Assembly: GCA_023392185.1 (NCBI GenBank)
Contig: JAEVZP010000236.1
Location: 1 to 28,853 of the forward strand
Direction: 5' to 3'
DNA: 28,853 nt
From: Bacteroidota bacterium
Lineage (GTDB): Bacteria > Bacteroidota > Bacteroidia > Chitinophagales > Chitinophagaceae
Below the pieces are notes generated by a model. The model saw only the letters and a list, made by a program, of their open reading frames with translations, was not told the DNA's origin and ran no database searches. Positions 1 through 7,640 of the stretch are shown here, piece after piece. Position 1 is the stretch's first letter, and each line of letters starts with the position of its first letter. Made by a program: the position numbers and the translations under genes.

Positions 1-233
1 CCTTCGCGCACGAGTTTGAGCTTATCCGGACTTTTGAAAAACAACTTCCCGCGCAGCTTTGGAATCTTGATAAAGCTTACCCGAATGTTCATCTCTACAT
101 CCGCTTTATAGTCTTTTACCGCAAATACGCGGCTGCGCAAATTCTGATACAACTCGGCAGGACTCAGCGAGCGGGCCCGGCCCGCGGGCAGCAACAGGGC
201 CATACTGCACAGAGTTAAAAGAAATTTTCTCAC
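1..233 (-). CDS. LolA/RseB-like secreted protein, N-terminal part (runs off the window)
   Basis: This is the first 77 codons of a gene that continues beyond the left edge. It starts with GTG at 233-231, and that GTG overlaps the TGA of the upstream permease gene (GTGA, 4 bases shared), so the two are probably translationally coupled. The N-terminus is a signal peptide: basic MRKF, a hydrophobic Leu/Ala stretch, then polar residues after about position 20. The mature part (starting SLSPAELYQNLRSR, later KLRGKLFFKSPDKLKL) resembles the beta-sheet start of outer-membrane lipoprotein sorting proteins of the LolA/RseB fold, where this type of segment lines a lipid-binding half-barrel. Position behind an ABC-2 transporter suggests an envelope role. 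The family call is from pattern recognition on a fragment and is moderately sure; the substrate is unknown. Confidence 0.6.
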   Translation of the reverse strand, partial: MRKFLLTLCSMALLLPAGRARSLSPAELYQNLRSRVFAVKDYKADVEMNIRVSFIKIPKLRGKLFFKSPDKLKLVRE

Positions 234-1066
234 GATTGAATGTCTTTTTTACGAAAAAAATAAACCGTTGCGGCCAGAAACAGCACGGTATAAACCAACA
301 GCACCAGCCCCGACTGAAAGATCGCGTCATAGGGCACCGGATCGTTAAAAAAACCTTTCCATGCAATGGTATGCGTGGTAAAAAGCCAGGGTTTGATGGT
401 ATCGAAAAACGGCAGCCCCAGCGTGCTGATCACTGTCAGGAACAGCACAATCCCCATTGTGGCAATGATGGGACCGATACTGTTTTCAGCAAAAATGCTC
501 AGCAGCATCGACAGGGCGGCAATGCAGGCCATAGACAAGGCGGCAAAGCCAAAAGCAGCCGAATAGCGCCAGAGCAGGTCGTCCTGCAACAAAAACACTA
601 CTTCCTCGCTGCGCATGTTAATCATGTCGCCGGTGCCAAAGAGCAGCAGCGAAAGCCCCAGCCCGATAATGGCGAGCCAGACGAGCAGCAAAAAAGTATA
701 GATGACCGAGGCGATGTATTTCGTTACGATCAGCCGGGTGCGCGAAATGGGCTTTGTAAGCAGCAGCCGCAGCGTTCCCGAAGCGGCTTCGCCAGATACT
801 TCGTCGGCCGCCACAATAGCTACCAGCTGCGGTACATTCACCAGGAGGGTTTGCAGAATGATATAGGTAACGAGGTACCCGTTGAGCACTTTTCCGGAAA
901 AAGTAAACTGTTCTTCCAGCCCCTGCAACGCAAAATCCACAAATGCCTGCCCGTCTACCAGCAGCGCCAGTTGAATAATGCCGGCCAACGCGGTAACAAT
1001 TGCAAAAGCAATATAAGTCCGGGGACGGCGGAAAATCTTTTTTAGCTCGAAGCGCAGCAGGATCAT
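230..1066 (-). CDS. ABC-2 type transporter permease
   Basis: A 278-residue membrane protein with the usual ABC-2 permease layout. It has a short basic N-terminus (RFELKKIFRRPRTY) leading into a first membrane span at about 18-38. A long segment follows with the ABC-2 coupling motif region (DEVSGEAASGTLRLLLTKPISRTRL, about 88-112), then further spans at about 115-140, 170-190, 195-220 and 250-270. The DEVSGEAASGTLRLLLTKP-type sequence is characteristic of permeases of the NatB/CcmB/DrrB-like group. The start ATG overlaps the TGA of the upstream ATPase (1063-1066), and its own stop overlaps the next gene's GTG, so three genes form one coupled operon. It probably pairs with that ATPase as an exporter or membrane remodelling transporter; the substrate cannot be told from sequence. 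Confidence 0.88.
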   Translation of the reverse strand: MILLRFELKKIFRRPRTYIAFAIVTALAGIIQLALLVDGQAFVDFALQGLEEQFTFSGKVLNGYLVTYIILQTLLVNVPQLVAIVAADEVSGEAASGTLRLLLTKPISRTRLIVTKYIASVIYTFLLLVWLAIIGLGLSLLLFGTGDMINMRSEEVVFLLQDDLLWRYSAAFGFAALSMACIAALSMLLSIFAENSIGPIIATMGIVLFLTVISTLGLPFFDTIKPWLFTTHTIAWKGFFNDPVPYDAIFQSGLVLLVYTVLFLAATVYFFRKKDIQS

Positions 1067-2004
1067 GAAGCGGTAAGGGTCAGGAAAAGGTCTTCAAGGG
1101 AATGTCGGGAATCCACGGACTGAATGGCAGCCCCCTGCGCACTGAGAAAGGCAACCAATTCCGGAATCTGCTCCGGTGCCATCCGGAAAACAAGTTCCTG
1201 TGCCGTTGTTGTAGGGTCGAGGTGGCTGCTCCAGAAGCTGTTTTGCAGCACACCGGTATCGAAAGGTGCGCCCAGCAAGACGGCCACGCGGGTTTCGGAA
1301 GGCCGGATCAGTTCCTGGTAGGCACCTTCCAGCACTTTTTTGCCTTTGTGGAGAATGAGCAGCCGCGTAGCCACCTGTTCGATTTCGGCCAGCAGGTGAC
1401 TGGAAACGATCACGGTTTTTCCCAGATCGCGGCTCATGTGGAGGATCAGGGCACGAATATCGGCGATACCTTGCGGGTCCAGCCCGTTGGTCGGCTCATC
1501 GAGGATAAGCAGGTCGGGTTCGTGGGCCAGCGCGATGGCAATACCAAGCCGCTGTTTCATACCGAGAGAATATTCCTTTACCCGGTCGTGTTGCCGGTCG
1601 TGCAGACCTACAAGTGTCAGCACTTCGCTGAGGCGAGAGGCCGGGATCGTTTTGTCGCACAGCCGGGTGAAATGGTACAGGTTTTCGAACCCCGTAAAAT
1701 AGCCATACATATCGGGCCGCTCCACCACGGCTCCGATATTGCGCAGCAGGCGCTTTCCGGCAGCCGGAAACGGCTGTCCGCCAATGAAAATCTGGCCTGA
1801 AGAGGGCTTGATAAGGCCCAGGATGCAGCGCAGCGTGGTGCTTTTTCCGGCGCCGTTTTCTCCCAGAAAACCATAGACCTCTCCCGGCATTACATGGAAG
1901 GAAAGGTCGTCAACGGCGGTGTGCGTTTTGTATTGCTTGGTTAGGTGGCGAACTTCGAGAACCGGCTTCACAGAAATATAAAAATCTCTGTAAAGGAACA
2001 ACAT
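1063..2004 (-). CDS. ABC transporter ATP-binding protein
   Basis: ATPase subunit partnering the permease just downstream. All nucleotide-binding motifs are visible: Walker A GENGAGKST (residues 48-56), the Q-loop region near VVERPDMY (94-100), signature YSLGMKQR (145-152), Walker B LLILDEP (165-171) with D-loop GLDP, and the H-loop His203 in VSSH. The roughly 80 C-terminal residues beyond the ATPase core are the accessory domain common in NatA/CcmA/DrrA-like proteins. Coordinates give the longest frame (ATG at 2004). The first eleven residues look unlike the family, and a GTG at 1971 giving a start of the form (M)KPVLEV is a good alternative, so the true start is uncertain. The gene is divergent from the histidine kinase at 2076. 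Its stop overlaps the permease ATG. Confidence 0.9.
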   Translation of the reverse strand: MLFLYRDFYISVKPVLEVRHLTKQYKTHTAVDDLSFHVMPGEVYGFLGENGAGKSTTLRCILGLIKPSSGQIFIGGQPFPAAGKRLLRNIGAVVERPDMYGYFTGFENLYHFTRLCDKTIPASRLSEVLTLVGLHDRQHDRVKEYSLGMKQRLGIAIALAHEPDLLILDEPTNGLDPQGIADIRALILHMSRDLGKTVIVSSHLLAEIEQVATRLLILHKGKKVLEGAYQELIRPSETRVAVLLGAPFDTGVLQNSFWSSHLDPTTTAQELVFRMAPEQIPELVAFLSAQGAAIQSVDSRHSLEDLFLTLTAS

Positions 2005-2036
2005 TTTTGTTAGAAGGTTTCAGAAGCAAGTGTTTT

Positions 2037-2067
2037 TTTGAGCAATAAAACCGAAAGACTTCCTTTC
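2037..2067 (+). promoter_or_regulatory. Candidate Bacteroidota-type promoter of the histidine kinase
   Basis: TTTG at 2037-2040, a 19-base spacer, then TTCCTTTC at 2060-2067, to be compared with the -33 TTTG and -7 TAnnTTTG elements known in the phylum. The -33 match and the spacing are exact; the -7 element matches four of six defined bases. The ATG lies 8 bases after the box, the same geometry as at bamD, so the leader would be very short. Confidence 0.45.
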
Positions 2068-2075
2068 TTTAGGGC

Positions 2076-3386
2076 ATGAAACGCGTTGTTCCGGCCATTG
2101 TTATTCTGATTTCCCTCTCGGTGCTGGGCATCCTCTACACGCAGGTGCAGTGGATCCGCAGCGCCATGCAGGTGCAGCAGGAGCAATACAACCGCTCGCT
2201 CGAAACGGCGCTGCGCAACATCAAAACCGGTATTCAGGACCGCTTTCTGGAAGAGCAGGCTTACCTCGACGTTCTGGGCGGCGAAGTGTATAAACAGCAG
2301 ATGCTGGCCAAAACCTTTACCGCTCAGGCCCTCGAGCCCGAAACCATTCAGCGCATCATTTATAAAAACCTTCAGGATAACGGCATCCGCGAAGGCTTTG
2401 AGTTTGCCGTTATCAACGTTTATAACTTTCCCATTGTAGCTTCTCCGGGCTTCGATTCTACGATGCTGGCCCGCAGCATTCCTGTGTCGCTGCTGCCGGA
2501 TATGTATTTGCCAACGATTCCCGACGGTGCCGAGGAAAGGTTATTTTTATATCTGGAGCGCCCTACTGCCTATAGCGGCCGCATGGGCGTCATGGTTTTT
2601 ACGGCTGTAGTGCTCATCCTGGTGGTGATCGCGGCTTTTGCCCTGGTTCTCCGCACGCTCATTCAGCAGCGGAAGCTGTCTGAAATCAAGAGCGATTTTA
2701 TGAACAACATGACCCACGAGTTCAAGACGCCGCTCGCCACCATTTCGCTGGCCGCCGCTGCACTCACCAACAAGAAAGTCATCGATAACGAAGAACAGAT
2801 CCGGTATTACAGCCAGATGATCCTGGAGGAAAACAAGCGGATGAACAAGCAGATTGAAACAATCCTGGAAGCGGCCAAACTCGAAAAAAATGAAATCCAC
2901 CTCGACCTGATGCCGCTGGACGCACACGAGATCATCCAAAAGGTGGCCGATATGCTGGCGCTGCGCATCAACGAGCGGGCCGGCACCCTGACGCTGCACC
3001 TGCGCGCGCAGCGGTTTGTGATCCTGGCCGACGAGGTGCATTTTTCCAATATCATCTTCAACCTTATCGACAACGCCATTAAATATTCCCGGCCCGACGT
3101 GCCGCTGGAGGTGGAAGTCGATACTAAATCGGCCTCCAAAATGCTGGTCATCCGTATCAGCGACAACGGCGTGGGCATGTCTAAAGAAACAGCCAAGCGG
3201 GTTTTTGATAAGTTTTACCGCGCTCACACCGGCAACCTCCACAATGTAAAGGGTTTCGGGCTGGGCCTTTCCTACGTAAAAGCCATGATCGATGCGCACG
3301 GCGGCCGCATCCGCATTGACAGCGCCGTAAACAAAGGCTCCCGGTTTACCATCACCTTCCCGCTTGCTGCCGGGGAGCCGGCTTAG
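2076..3386 (+). CDS. Membrane sensor histidine kinase, without adjacent response regulator
   Basis: A 436-residue kinase. Residues 5-24 are a membrane span, 25-169 form a periplasmic sensor region with no domain I recognise, and 170-192 are a second span. The cytoplasmic part has the HisKA dimerisation helix with phosphoacceptor His214 in MTHEFKTP. The HATPase_c domain follows: N-box FNLIDNAIKYS (328-338), G1 DNGVGM (363-368), G2 GFGLGL (393-398). There is no HAMP or PAS domain; the kinase helix follows the second span almost directly. The architecture resembles RprX-like Bacteroidota kinases. Related kinases are often paired with an OmpR-type regulator, but the next gene here is a convergent secreted protein, so the partner must be encoded elsewhere. 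The signal sensed is unknown. Confidence 0.9.
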   Translation: MKRVVPAIVILISLSVLGILYTQVQWIRSAMQVQQEQYNRSLETALRNIKTGIQDRFLEEQAYLDVLGGEVYKQQMLAKTFTAQALEPETIQRIIYKNLQDNGIREGFEFAVINVYNFPIVASPGFDSTMLARSIPVSLLPDMYLPTIPDGAEERLFLYLERPTAYSGRMGVMVFTAVVLILVVIAAFALVLRTLIQQRKLSEIKSDFMNNMTHEFKTPLATISLAAAALTNKKVIDNEEQIRYYSQMILEENKRMNKQIETILEAAKLEKNEIHLDLMPLDAHEIIQKVADMLALRINERAGTLTLHLRAQRFVILADEVHFSNIIFNLIDNAIKYSRPDVPLEVEVDTKSASKMLVIRISDNGVGMSKETAKRVFDKFYRAHTGNLHNVKGFGLGLSYVKAMIDAHGGRIRIDSAVNKGSRFTITFPLAAGEPA

Positions 3387-3564
3387 GATTCCGTGCCCTT
3401 GCGGGGTGTGGCCCGTACGGGATTTTGGGGGGAATTTCCGGAAATCCACCCTACGCCGGTACGTGTTCAGCAGCCGGAAAGCATTCCGTTTTCCGGAAAT
3501 TTCAGCAGGGAGCGACAGAAATAGCTGACCTCTACGGCAGTTTTTCGGCCCCCATCCGGAACGC

Positions 3565-6021
3565 TCAGGACTTTTTCAGCAGTTTTACCGGCGGCACCTC
3601 CTTTTTGTTGTCTGCGGTGCGGATGTATAGCAAGTACAGGCCATCGGCCAGCGAAGAAATAACAATCTGACCGGTGTTTTCCGTCTCCAGCACCGTACGG
3701 CCCTGCATATCGGTAATGCGCACCCGGTAAGCGCCGGCCGGCGAAATCTGGAAGGCGTCACTTGTCGGGTTGGGATAAACCCGGAAAGGCTGCGTTTGCA
3801 CATCCGGGAGGCCCAGGCTCACAGCAAATGCATCACTCCTGCCCGTGCAACCGTTGGAGTCGGCTTCTACGGTATAGCTGCCATTCACAGGCGGTGTAAA
3901 AAGCGGCCCATGGCCCACCGGCGTGCCGCCACTGTTCCAATACCAGCGAAAATTGGTGTACTGACCGGCATTTTGCACGGTAAGCTGCCCGCCGGTGTAA
4001 ATAACAACCGGTTTGGGTAAAGGCTTTGCTGTCAGGTGCACGGCCCGGGAAGTGTCTGCACAGCCATTGCTGTTGGAGACAATGACGCGGTAATTTCCGG
4101 AAGTGCGGGCAGTATAGGTATTACCGTTGGCCCCTGGGAGGGCATTACCACCTACAGCCCAGCGAAAAGTAAGCCCCGTTCCGGGATTGCTGCGGAGCAA
4201 TACGCTGTCGCCGTTGCAGAACGTTGTGTCTGTGGCGGCGATCAGCGCAATCGGCCGGGGATATACGGTTAAGAGCACTGCTGCTGACGTGTCGGAACAG
4301 CTCCCGTTGCGCACTATTACCCGGTAATTACCACCGGTGCGCGCTGTCCAGATTGAGTCGGTTGCCCCCCCAATTGCCCCACCGCTGTGATACCATTGAT
4401 AGGTTACTCCGGAAGTGGGGGCAGCCCGTAGTATGGCAGAATCGCCAGGGCAAAAAGCCGTCGGTCCGGTTGCCGTAACAGCAGCGGTCACAGGTGTGTC
4501 GACTACTACTGCGATGGCTGTGGAAGCCGCGGTGCAGCTTCCATCGGTCACCTGCACTGAATAGCCACCACTCGCTGTCGCCGTAAAAGAAGCACTGGTA
4601 GCACCAGAAATAGCTGTCGGCCCGTCAAACCACTGATAAGCGTATCCGGAGCCCGCATTTGCCTGGAGCACTACCGAACCGCCTTGGCAAAAGGCGGTTG
4701 GACCTGCGGCTGTTACCGCCGCCGAAATACTGGCAGTGCTGGTGACCGTAGCAGTTGCAGTCGAAGTGCACCCACCGGCTGTCGTGGCCATAACCGCATA
4801 AGTTCCGGTACTGAGATTGGATAAATTCTGTGTATTGGCTGTAAAGTTGCCTGGCCCCGTCCATGCGTAGCCGTTTACCGGGCTGCCGCCGGTTATAGTA
4901 AGAGTAATGCTGCCGCCGGTGGTACAATTTGCCGGCGTAGCGGTGGCAGTAAGGGTTGGAGCGGTGCAGGGCGCTGCCGGCTGCGGGGTAAAGGCAACAC
5001 CCCGGAAAGCAGTTCCCGAAGGCGCTGTGGCAATGGTTACATAACTGTTGCGGTAGCCAGTTGCAAAGTTGCTATCGGTAAGGGACACCAGCCGGTTGTC
5101 GGTTGTGGTAGCATACAAAACCGGATACACACCCGACCAGTCTACTGTCAGTCCGCGTGCACCGGCACCTACCACCAGTGTGTCGGTCCAGGCCCAGCTG
5201 CCGTTGCTGAGCACCCATTTCTGAATACCACCCGCAGCTGTTGTGCGTGTGTCAGCTACATACACAATCGTCTCTCCGGCATTGACGGCAAAGTCGCCGG
5301 GTTGCGAGCCAGAGCCGGTGCTAAAAAGCAGCCCTCCTGTTCCGGCGGCAGCAACAGTGGGCATACCCGTAATTTTGGTAATGCCAGGTGTGCTGCCGGT
5401 AGAAGAACTAAAGTACAGATTACCGCCTGATGCCTGAAGCGCCCGGATGTTGGTAACAGTCGTTCCAAGTGCGGCGGCAGCGTTGCTGTGGCCCAGGTAT
5501 TGCACACCTCCCCCTCCGCCTACTGCCCAGTAATCATTTCCGGCGCCTTTCACAGCACCCCGGATATTTTTTCCGCTAAAAGCCGTTGTGGATACCGCGC
5601 GACCGCCTATGCCGGCCAGTCCTACCGTATCCACCACGCGCTTGATGCCGGTGCTGCCAGAGGCCGGCAGCGCTGTTGTATTGGTTGCAGAAGTATCGTA
5701 GCCTGGAATCACAATAAAAGTGCTGTCAGCAGAGCGGGTAATGAGCCCTTCGGTAGCAGCACTTCCGGAAATCACCAGACGGTTGAGACCGGTAGCCGGG
5801 AGGGCAACAATGGCTGTGGGCACCGACTGCGCGGTTGCGCTGCACAGATACTCCTTTAGAAAAACCGGGTTGCCGGTGCTGACGAGCGGACTGCTTCCGT
5901 TGCCGGCCTGCAGAACAACGAGCCTGCCGGTAGTGAGCTGTGCAGTGGCTTCAGGGCTTGCACTGGTCCATACGGCACCTGCGATTACAGCATTTAAAAG
6001 AACAAAGTGTATATTTTTCAT
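3565..6021 (-). CDS. Large secreted protein with Ig/PKD-like repeats and T9SS sorting domain
   Basis: An 818-residue secreted or surface protein. Residues 1-28 are a signal peptide ending near ATAQ. Residues 29-350 form one Gly/Ala/Thr-rich domain, probably a beta-propeller-like fold, with the opening TTGRLVVLQAGNG that I associate with a family of Bacteroidota exported proteins. Four or five related Ig/PKD-like modules follow at about 352-427, 430-508, 509-587, 588-665 and 666-735. Those at 430, 509 and 588 share the pattern (G/T)PTAFC or TTFC, a turn, VLL/VLQ, and Y-x-V ending in a Cys pair such as DGSC or NGSC. The C-terminus (745-818) is a type A T9SS sorting domain: FRVYPNPTSDAF, then MQGRTVLE and LADGLYLLYI, ending in a Lys-rich KLLKKS. 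It is therefore probably exported across the outer membrane by the gliding/T9SS machinery. No catalytic motif is visible, so an adhesive or binding role is only inference. Confidence 0.9.
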   Translation of the reverse strand: MKNIHFVLLNAVIAGAVWTSASPEATAQLTTGRLVVLQAGNGSSPLVSTGNPVFLKEYLCSATAQSVPTAIVALPATGLNRLVISGSAATEGLITRSADSTFIVIPGYDTSATNTTALPASGSTGIKRVVDTVGLAGIGGRAVSTTAFSGKNIRGAVKGAGNDYWAVGGGGGVQYLGHSNAAAALGTTVTNIRALQASGGNLYFSSSTGSTPGITKITGMPTVAAAGTGGLLFSTGSGSQPGDFAVNAGETIVYVADTRTTAAGGIQKWVLSNGSWAWTDTLVVGAGARGLTVDWSGVYPVLYATTTDNRLVSLTDSNFATGYRNSYVTIATAPSGTAFRGVAFTPQPAAPCTAPTLTATATPANCTTGGSITLTITGGSPVNGYAWTGPGNFTANTQNLSNLSTGTYAVMATTAGGCTSTATATVTSTASISAAVTAAGPTAFCQGGSVVLQANAGSGYAYQWFDGPTAISGATSASFTATASGGYSVQVTDGSCTAASTAIAVVVDTPVTAAVTATGPTAFCPGDSAILRAAPTSGVTYQWYHSGGAIGGATDSIWTARTGGNYRVIVRNGSCSDTSAAVLLTVYPRPIALIAATDTTFCNGDSVLLRSNPGTGLTFRWAVGGNALPGANGNTYTARTSGNYRVIVSNSNGCADTSRAVHLTAKPLPKPVVIYTGGQLTVQNAGQYTNFRWYWNSGGTPVGHGPLFTPPVNGSYTVEADSNGCTGRSDAFAVSLGLPDVQTQPFRVYPNPTSDAFQISPAGAYRVRITDMQGRTVLETENTGQIVISSLADGLYLLYIRTADNKKEVPPVKLLKKS

Positions 6022-6087
6022 AGCGTATTTTTAACGAAGATATTAACACTCACACTAAAAATCATATGCCGTCTGACTTTTTTTTAC

Positions 6088-6129
6088 ACAAAAAAACCGG
6101 CTTGTTTTTTTGGGGTAAAAACAAGCCGG
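6088..6129 (-). terminator. Intrinsic terminator after the AhpD-like gene
   Basis: Perfect 13-base inverted repeat (arms 6097-6109 and 6117-6129, core CCGGCTTG) with a 7-base loop. On the minus strand it is followed by a run of T (complement of the A run at 6090-6096). It lies 35 bases past the ahpD stop codon. Confidence 0.88.
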
Positions 6130-6164
6130 CGCGGAGGGGAGCTACCGGATAAAAAAAGGAAAAA

Positions 6165-6749
6165 TTACAGTACGACGCAGGCACTTTTAATCACCGAAAC
6201 GACGCGGATGGCATCAAAGATGCGCGCTTCGCTGGCACCGTGATCTTTTACGCTTTGCTCGTGGCTTTGCACACAGCGCTCGCAGCCGTTGAGGGCCGAA
6301 ACGCCCAGGCTCACCAGCTCAAAAAACTCTTTACCCAACACCGGGTTCATCATCACACTCATGCGCATACCAGGCGCCGACTTGGCATAGGTCTCGTTGC
6401 TGTGCATATAATGGCGGAAACGATACAGCACGTTGTTGGCGTTCATCACGGAAACACAGGCCATAATCTCCGCAATCTCGGCTTCGGAAGCGCCTTCTTC
6501 ACGACAGAGGCTCAGGAACCCTTCGGTCAGTGCGCGGTGCTTTTCGTTTACGGCAGCAGCCAGGGCCAGGAGCAAGGCTTCCTTGCGGGAAAGGTTGGCG
6601 CTTTTCAGCACCGTGCTGATGTTGAGTTTCAGATCTTTGAGCGAGCGGCTGTCGACTGCATCCATAGCAGCAGCGGGCAGGCTGATATGCCCGGCAGGCA
6701 TCCGCAGATCGGTTATAACAGACTGGATGGTTTCGTTGGTATAAGACAT
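6165..6749 (-). CDS. AhpD-like alkylhydroperoxidase / carboxymuconolactone decarboxylase family protein
   Basis: A 194-residue all-helical protein of the AhpD/CMD family. The catalytic signature is complete: Glu144, eleven residues, then Cys156-x2-Cys159-x3-His163 (NGCERCVQSHE). In the characterised mycobacterial AhpD the equivalent dithiol, with its Glu and His relay, re-reduces the peroxiredoxin AhpC. The gene lies directly downstream of an AhpC-type peroxiredoxin that carries the matching C-terminal CPC motif, so the two probably form an AhpC/AhpD peroxide-detoxifying pair. A strong terminator sits between them, so ahpD is either expressed by partial read-through or from a promoter I could not locate in the 35-base gap. 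Confidence 0.88.
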   Translation of the reverse strand: MSYTNETIQSVITDLRMPAGHISLPAAAMDAVDSRSLKDLKLNISTVLKSANLSRKEALLLALAAAVNEKHRALTEGFLSLCREEGASEAEIAEIMACVSVMNANNVLYRFRHYMHSNETYAKSAPGMRMSVMMNPVLGKEFFELVSLGVSALNGCERCVQSHEQSVKDHGASEARIFDAIRVVSVIKSACVVL

Positions 6750-6783
6750 TATAAAAGCGTTTTTTTACTAAGAGAAGGCACTA

Positions 6784-6822
6784 AAAAAGACTATTTACCG
6801 GCGCGAAAGCCGGCAAATAGTC
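6784..6822 (-). terminator. Intrinsic terminator between the peroxiredoxin and AhpD-like genes
   Basis: Fourteen-base arms 6789-6802 and 6809-6822 with one mismatch and a 6-base loop, followed on the minus strand by six T (6783-6788). It is 20 bases past the peroxiredoxin stop and 35 bases before the ahpD start. Confidence 0.85.
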
Positions 6823-6841
6823 TTTGAAAGCATTTGTAAGA

Positions 6842-7411
6842 TTAAGCGGTTTCAGCAGCCAGCTTGGTAGTCAGGGTTTCTTCCCCTTTCTGCCAGTTGC
6901 ACGGGCACAGCTCGTCGGTTTGCAGCGCGTCCAGTACGCGGATCACTTCCTGCACGTTGCGGCCTACAGACAGGTCGTTTACGTTCACCCAGCGAACGAC
7001 ACCTTCGTTATCGATAATGAAAGTAGCACGGTAAGCTACGCGCTCGCCTTCGTTCAGAATACCGAGGTCTTCTGCCAGGCTTTTGGAAGTATCAGCCAGC
7101 ATCGGGAAGCGCAGGTCACGCAGGTCTTTATGGTCGTTGCGCCAGGCCAGGTGCACAAACTCGCTGTCGGTAGAGGCGCCAATCAGCATCGTGTCGCGGT
7201 CGGCAAATTCGCCATACGCTTTGTTGAACTCGGCAATCTCAGTCGGGCACACAAAAGTGAAGTCCTTCGGCCACCAGAACATAACGGCCCAGTTGCCTTT
7301 CAGATCGTCAGAAGAGAGGTCTTTGAATTCTTTACCTTTTTCAAGGGAAACAACGGCCTTTTTCTTGAATTCGGGAAAAGGCATTCCGACAGTAACAAAT
7401 TTTTGGTTCAT
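6842..7411 (-). CDS. ahpC: AhpC-type 2-Cys peroxiredoxin
   Basis: A thioredoxin-fold peroxidase of 189 residues that reduces hydrogen peroxide and organic hydroperoxides. The peroxidatic Cys55 is in FVCPTEI, with the conserved Thr/Pro just around it and a conserved Arg128 (YRATF). Near the C-terminus is ELCPCNW, with Cys169 and Cys171. This double-cysteine tail resembles the mycobacterial AhpC that is recycled by AhpD rather than AhpF, in keeping with the AhpD-like gene next door. The start chosen is ATG at 7411 (MNQKFVTVG), the usual family start. The frame could be extended 13 codons upstream, but those residues look non-conserved. Terminators flank it on both sides, so it is probably its own transcription unit. 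Confidence 0.93.
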   Translation of the reverse strand: MNQKFVTVGMPFPEFKKKAVVSLEKGKEFKDLSSDDLKGNWAVMFWWPKDFTFVCPTEIAEFNKAYGEFADRDTMLIGASTDSEFVHLAWRNDHKDLRDLRFPMLADTSKSLAEDLGILNEGERVAYRATFIIDNEGVVRWVNVNDLSVGRNVQEVIRVLDALQTDELCPCNWQKGEETLTTKLAAETA

Positions 7412-7573
7412 AGCAGTGAATAAAGAAATGGAGGTGATTTGAGAATGCAAATTTCGGTCATTTTTCCCGCAGTACCTACCGTATCGCCTTCTCTAATCCT
7501 GAAGAGGCTATAAGGGAAAGCAATAAGATACGAATCATTGCCACCGGAGGTGCGGGCCTTTCGATGCAGGCAT

Positions 7574-7611
7574 AAAAAAAGAGTCCGTCTGGCGCAGACG
7601 GACTCTTTTTT
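7574..7611. terminator. Bidirectional intrinsic terminator closing the dcw cluster
   Basis: Perfect 10-base stem (arms 7581-7590 and 7596-7605, GAGTCCGTCT) with loop GGCGC, flanked by seven A on one side and six T on the other, so it can work on both strands. It lies 30 bases beyond the ftsZ stop. A TTCCGGAA palindrome begins at its right edge (7610) and another follows at 7627. Confidence 0.92.
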
Positions 7612-7640
7612 CCGGAAACAAGACCCTTCCGGAAGATTTA

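Noticed and set aside
1963..1980. TATATTTC as a promoter -7 box for the ABC ATPase
   Set aside because: It would lie 1 base before the GTG alternative start and downstream of the ATG, so it cannot serve the gene as annotated; probably chance.
3387..3564. Terminator between the histidine kinase and the convergent T9SS gene
   Set aside because: Only weak palindromes (CCCGTACGGG at 3412 and two TTCCGGAA) without a convincing stem plus T-run on either strand.
3425..3670. 81-residue plus-strand frame after the histidine kinase as a possible missing response regulator
   Set aside because: Too short, no receiver-domain motifs, and it overlaps the convergent T9SS gene's C-terminus.
4470..5000. Possible DNA-level tandem repeats inside the T9SS gene
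   Set aside because: Similarity is at the protein level (Ig/PKD-like modules); the nucleotide copies are too diverged to be a recent duplication or CRISPR.
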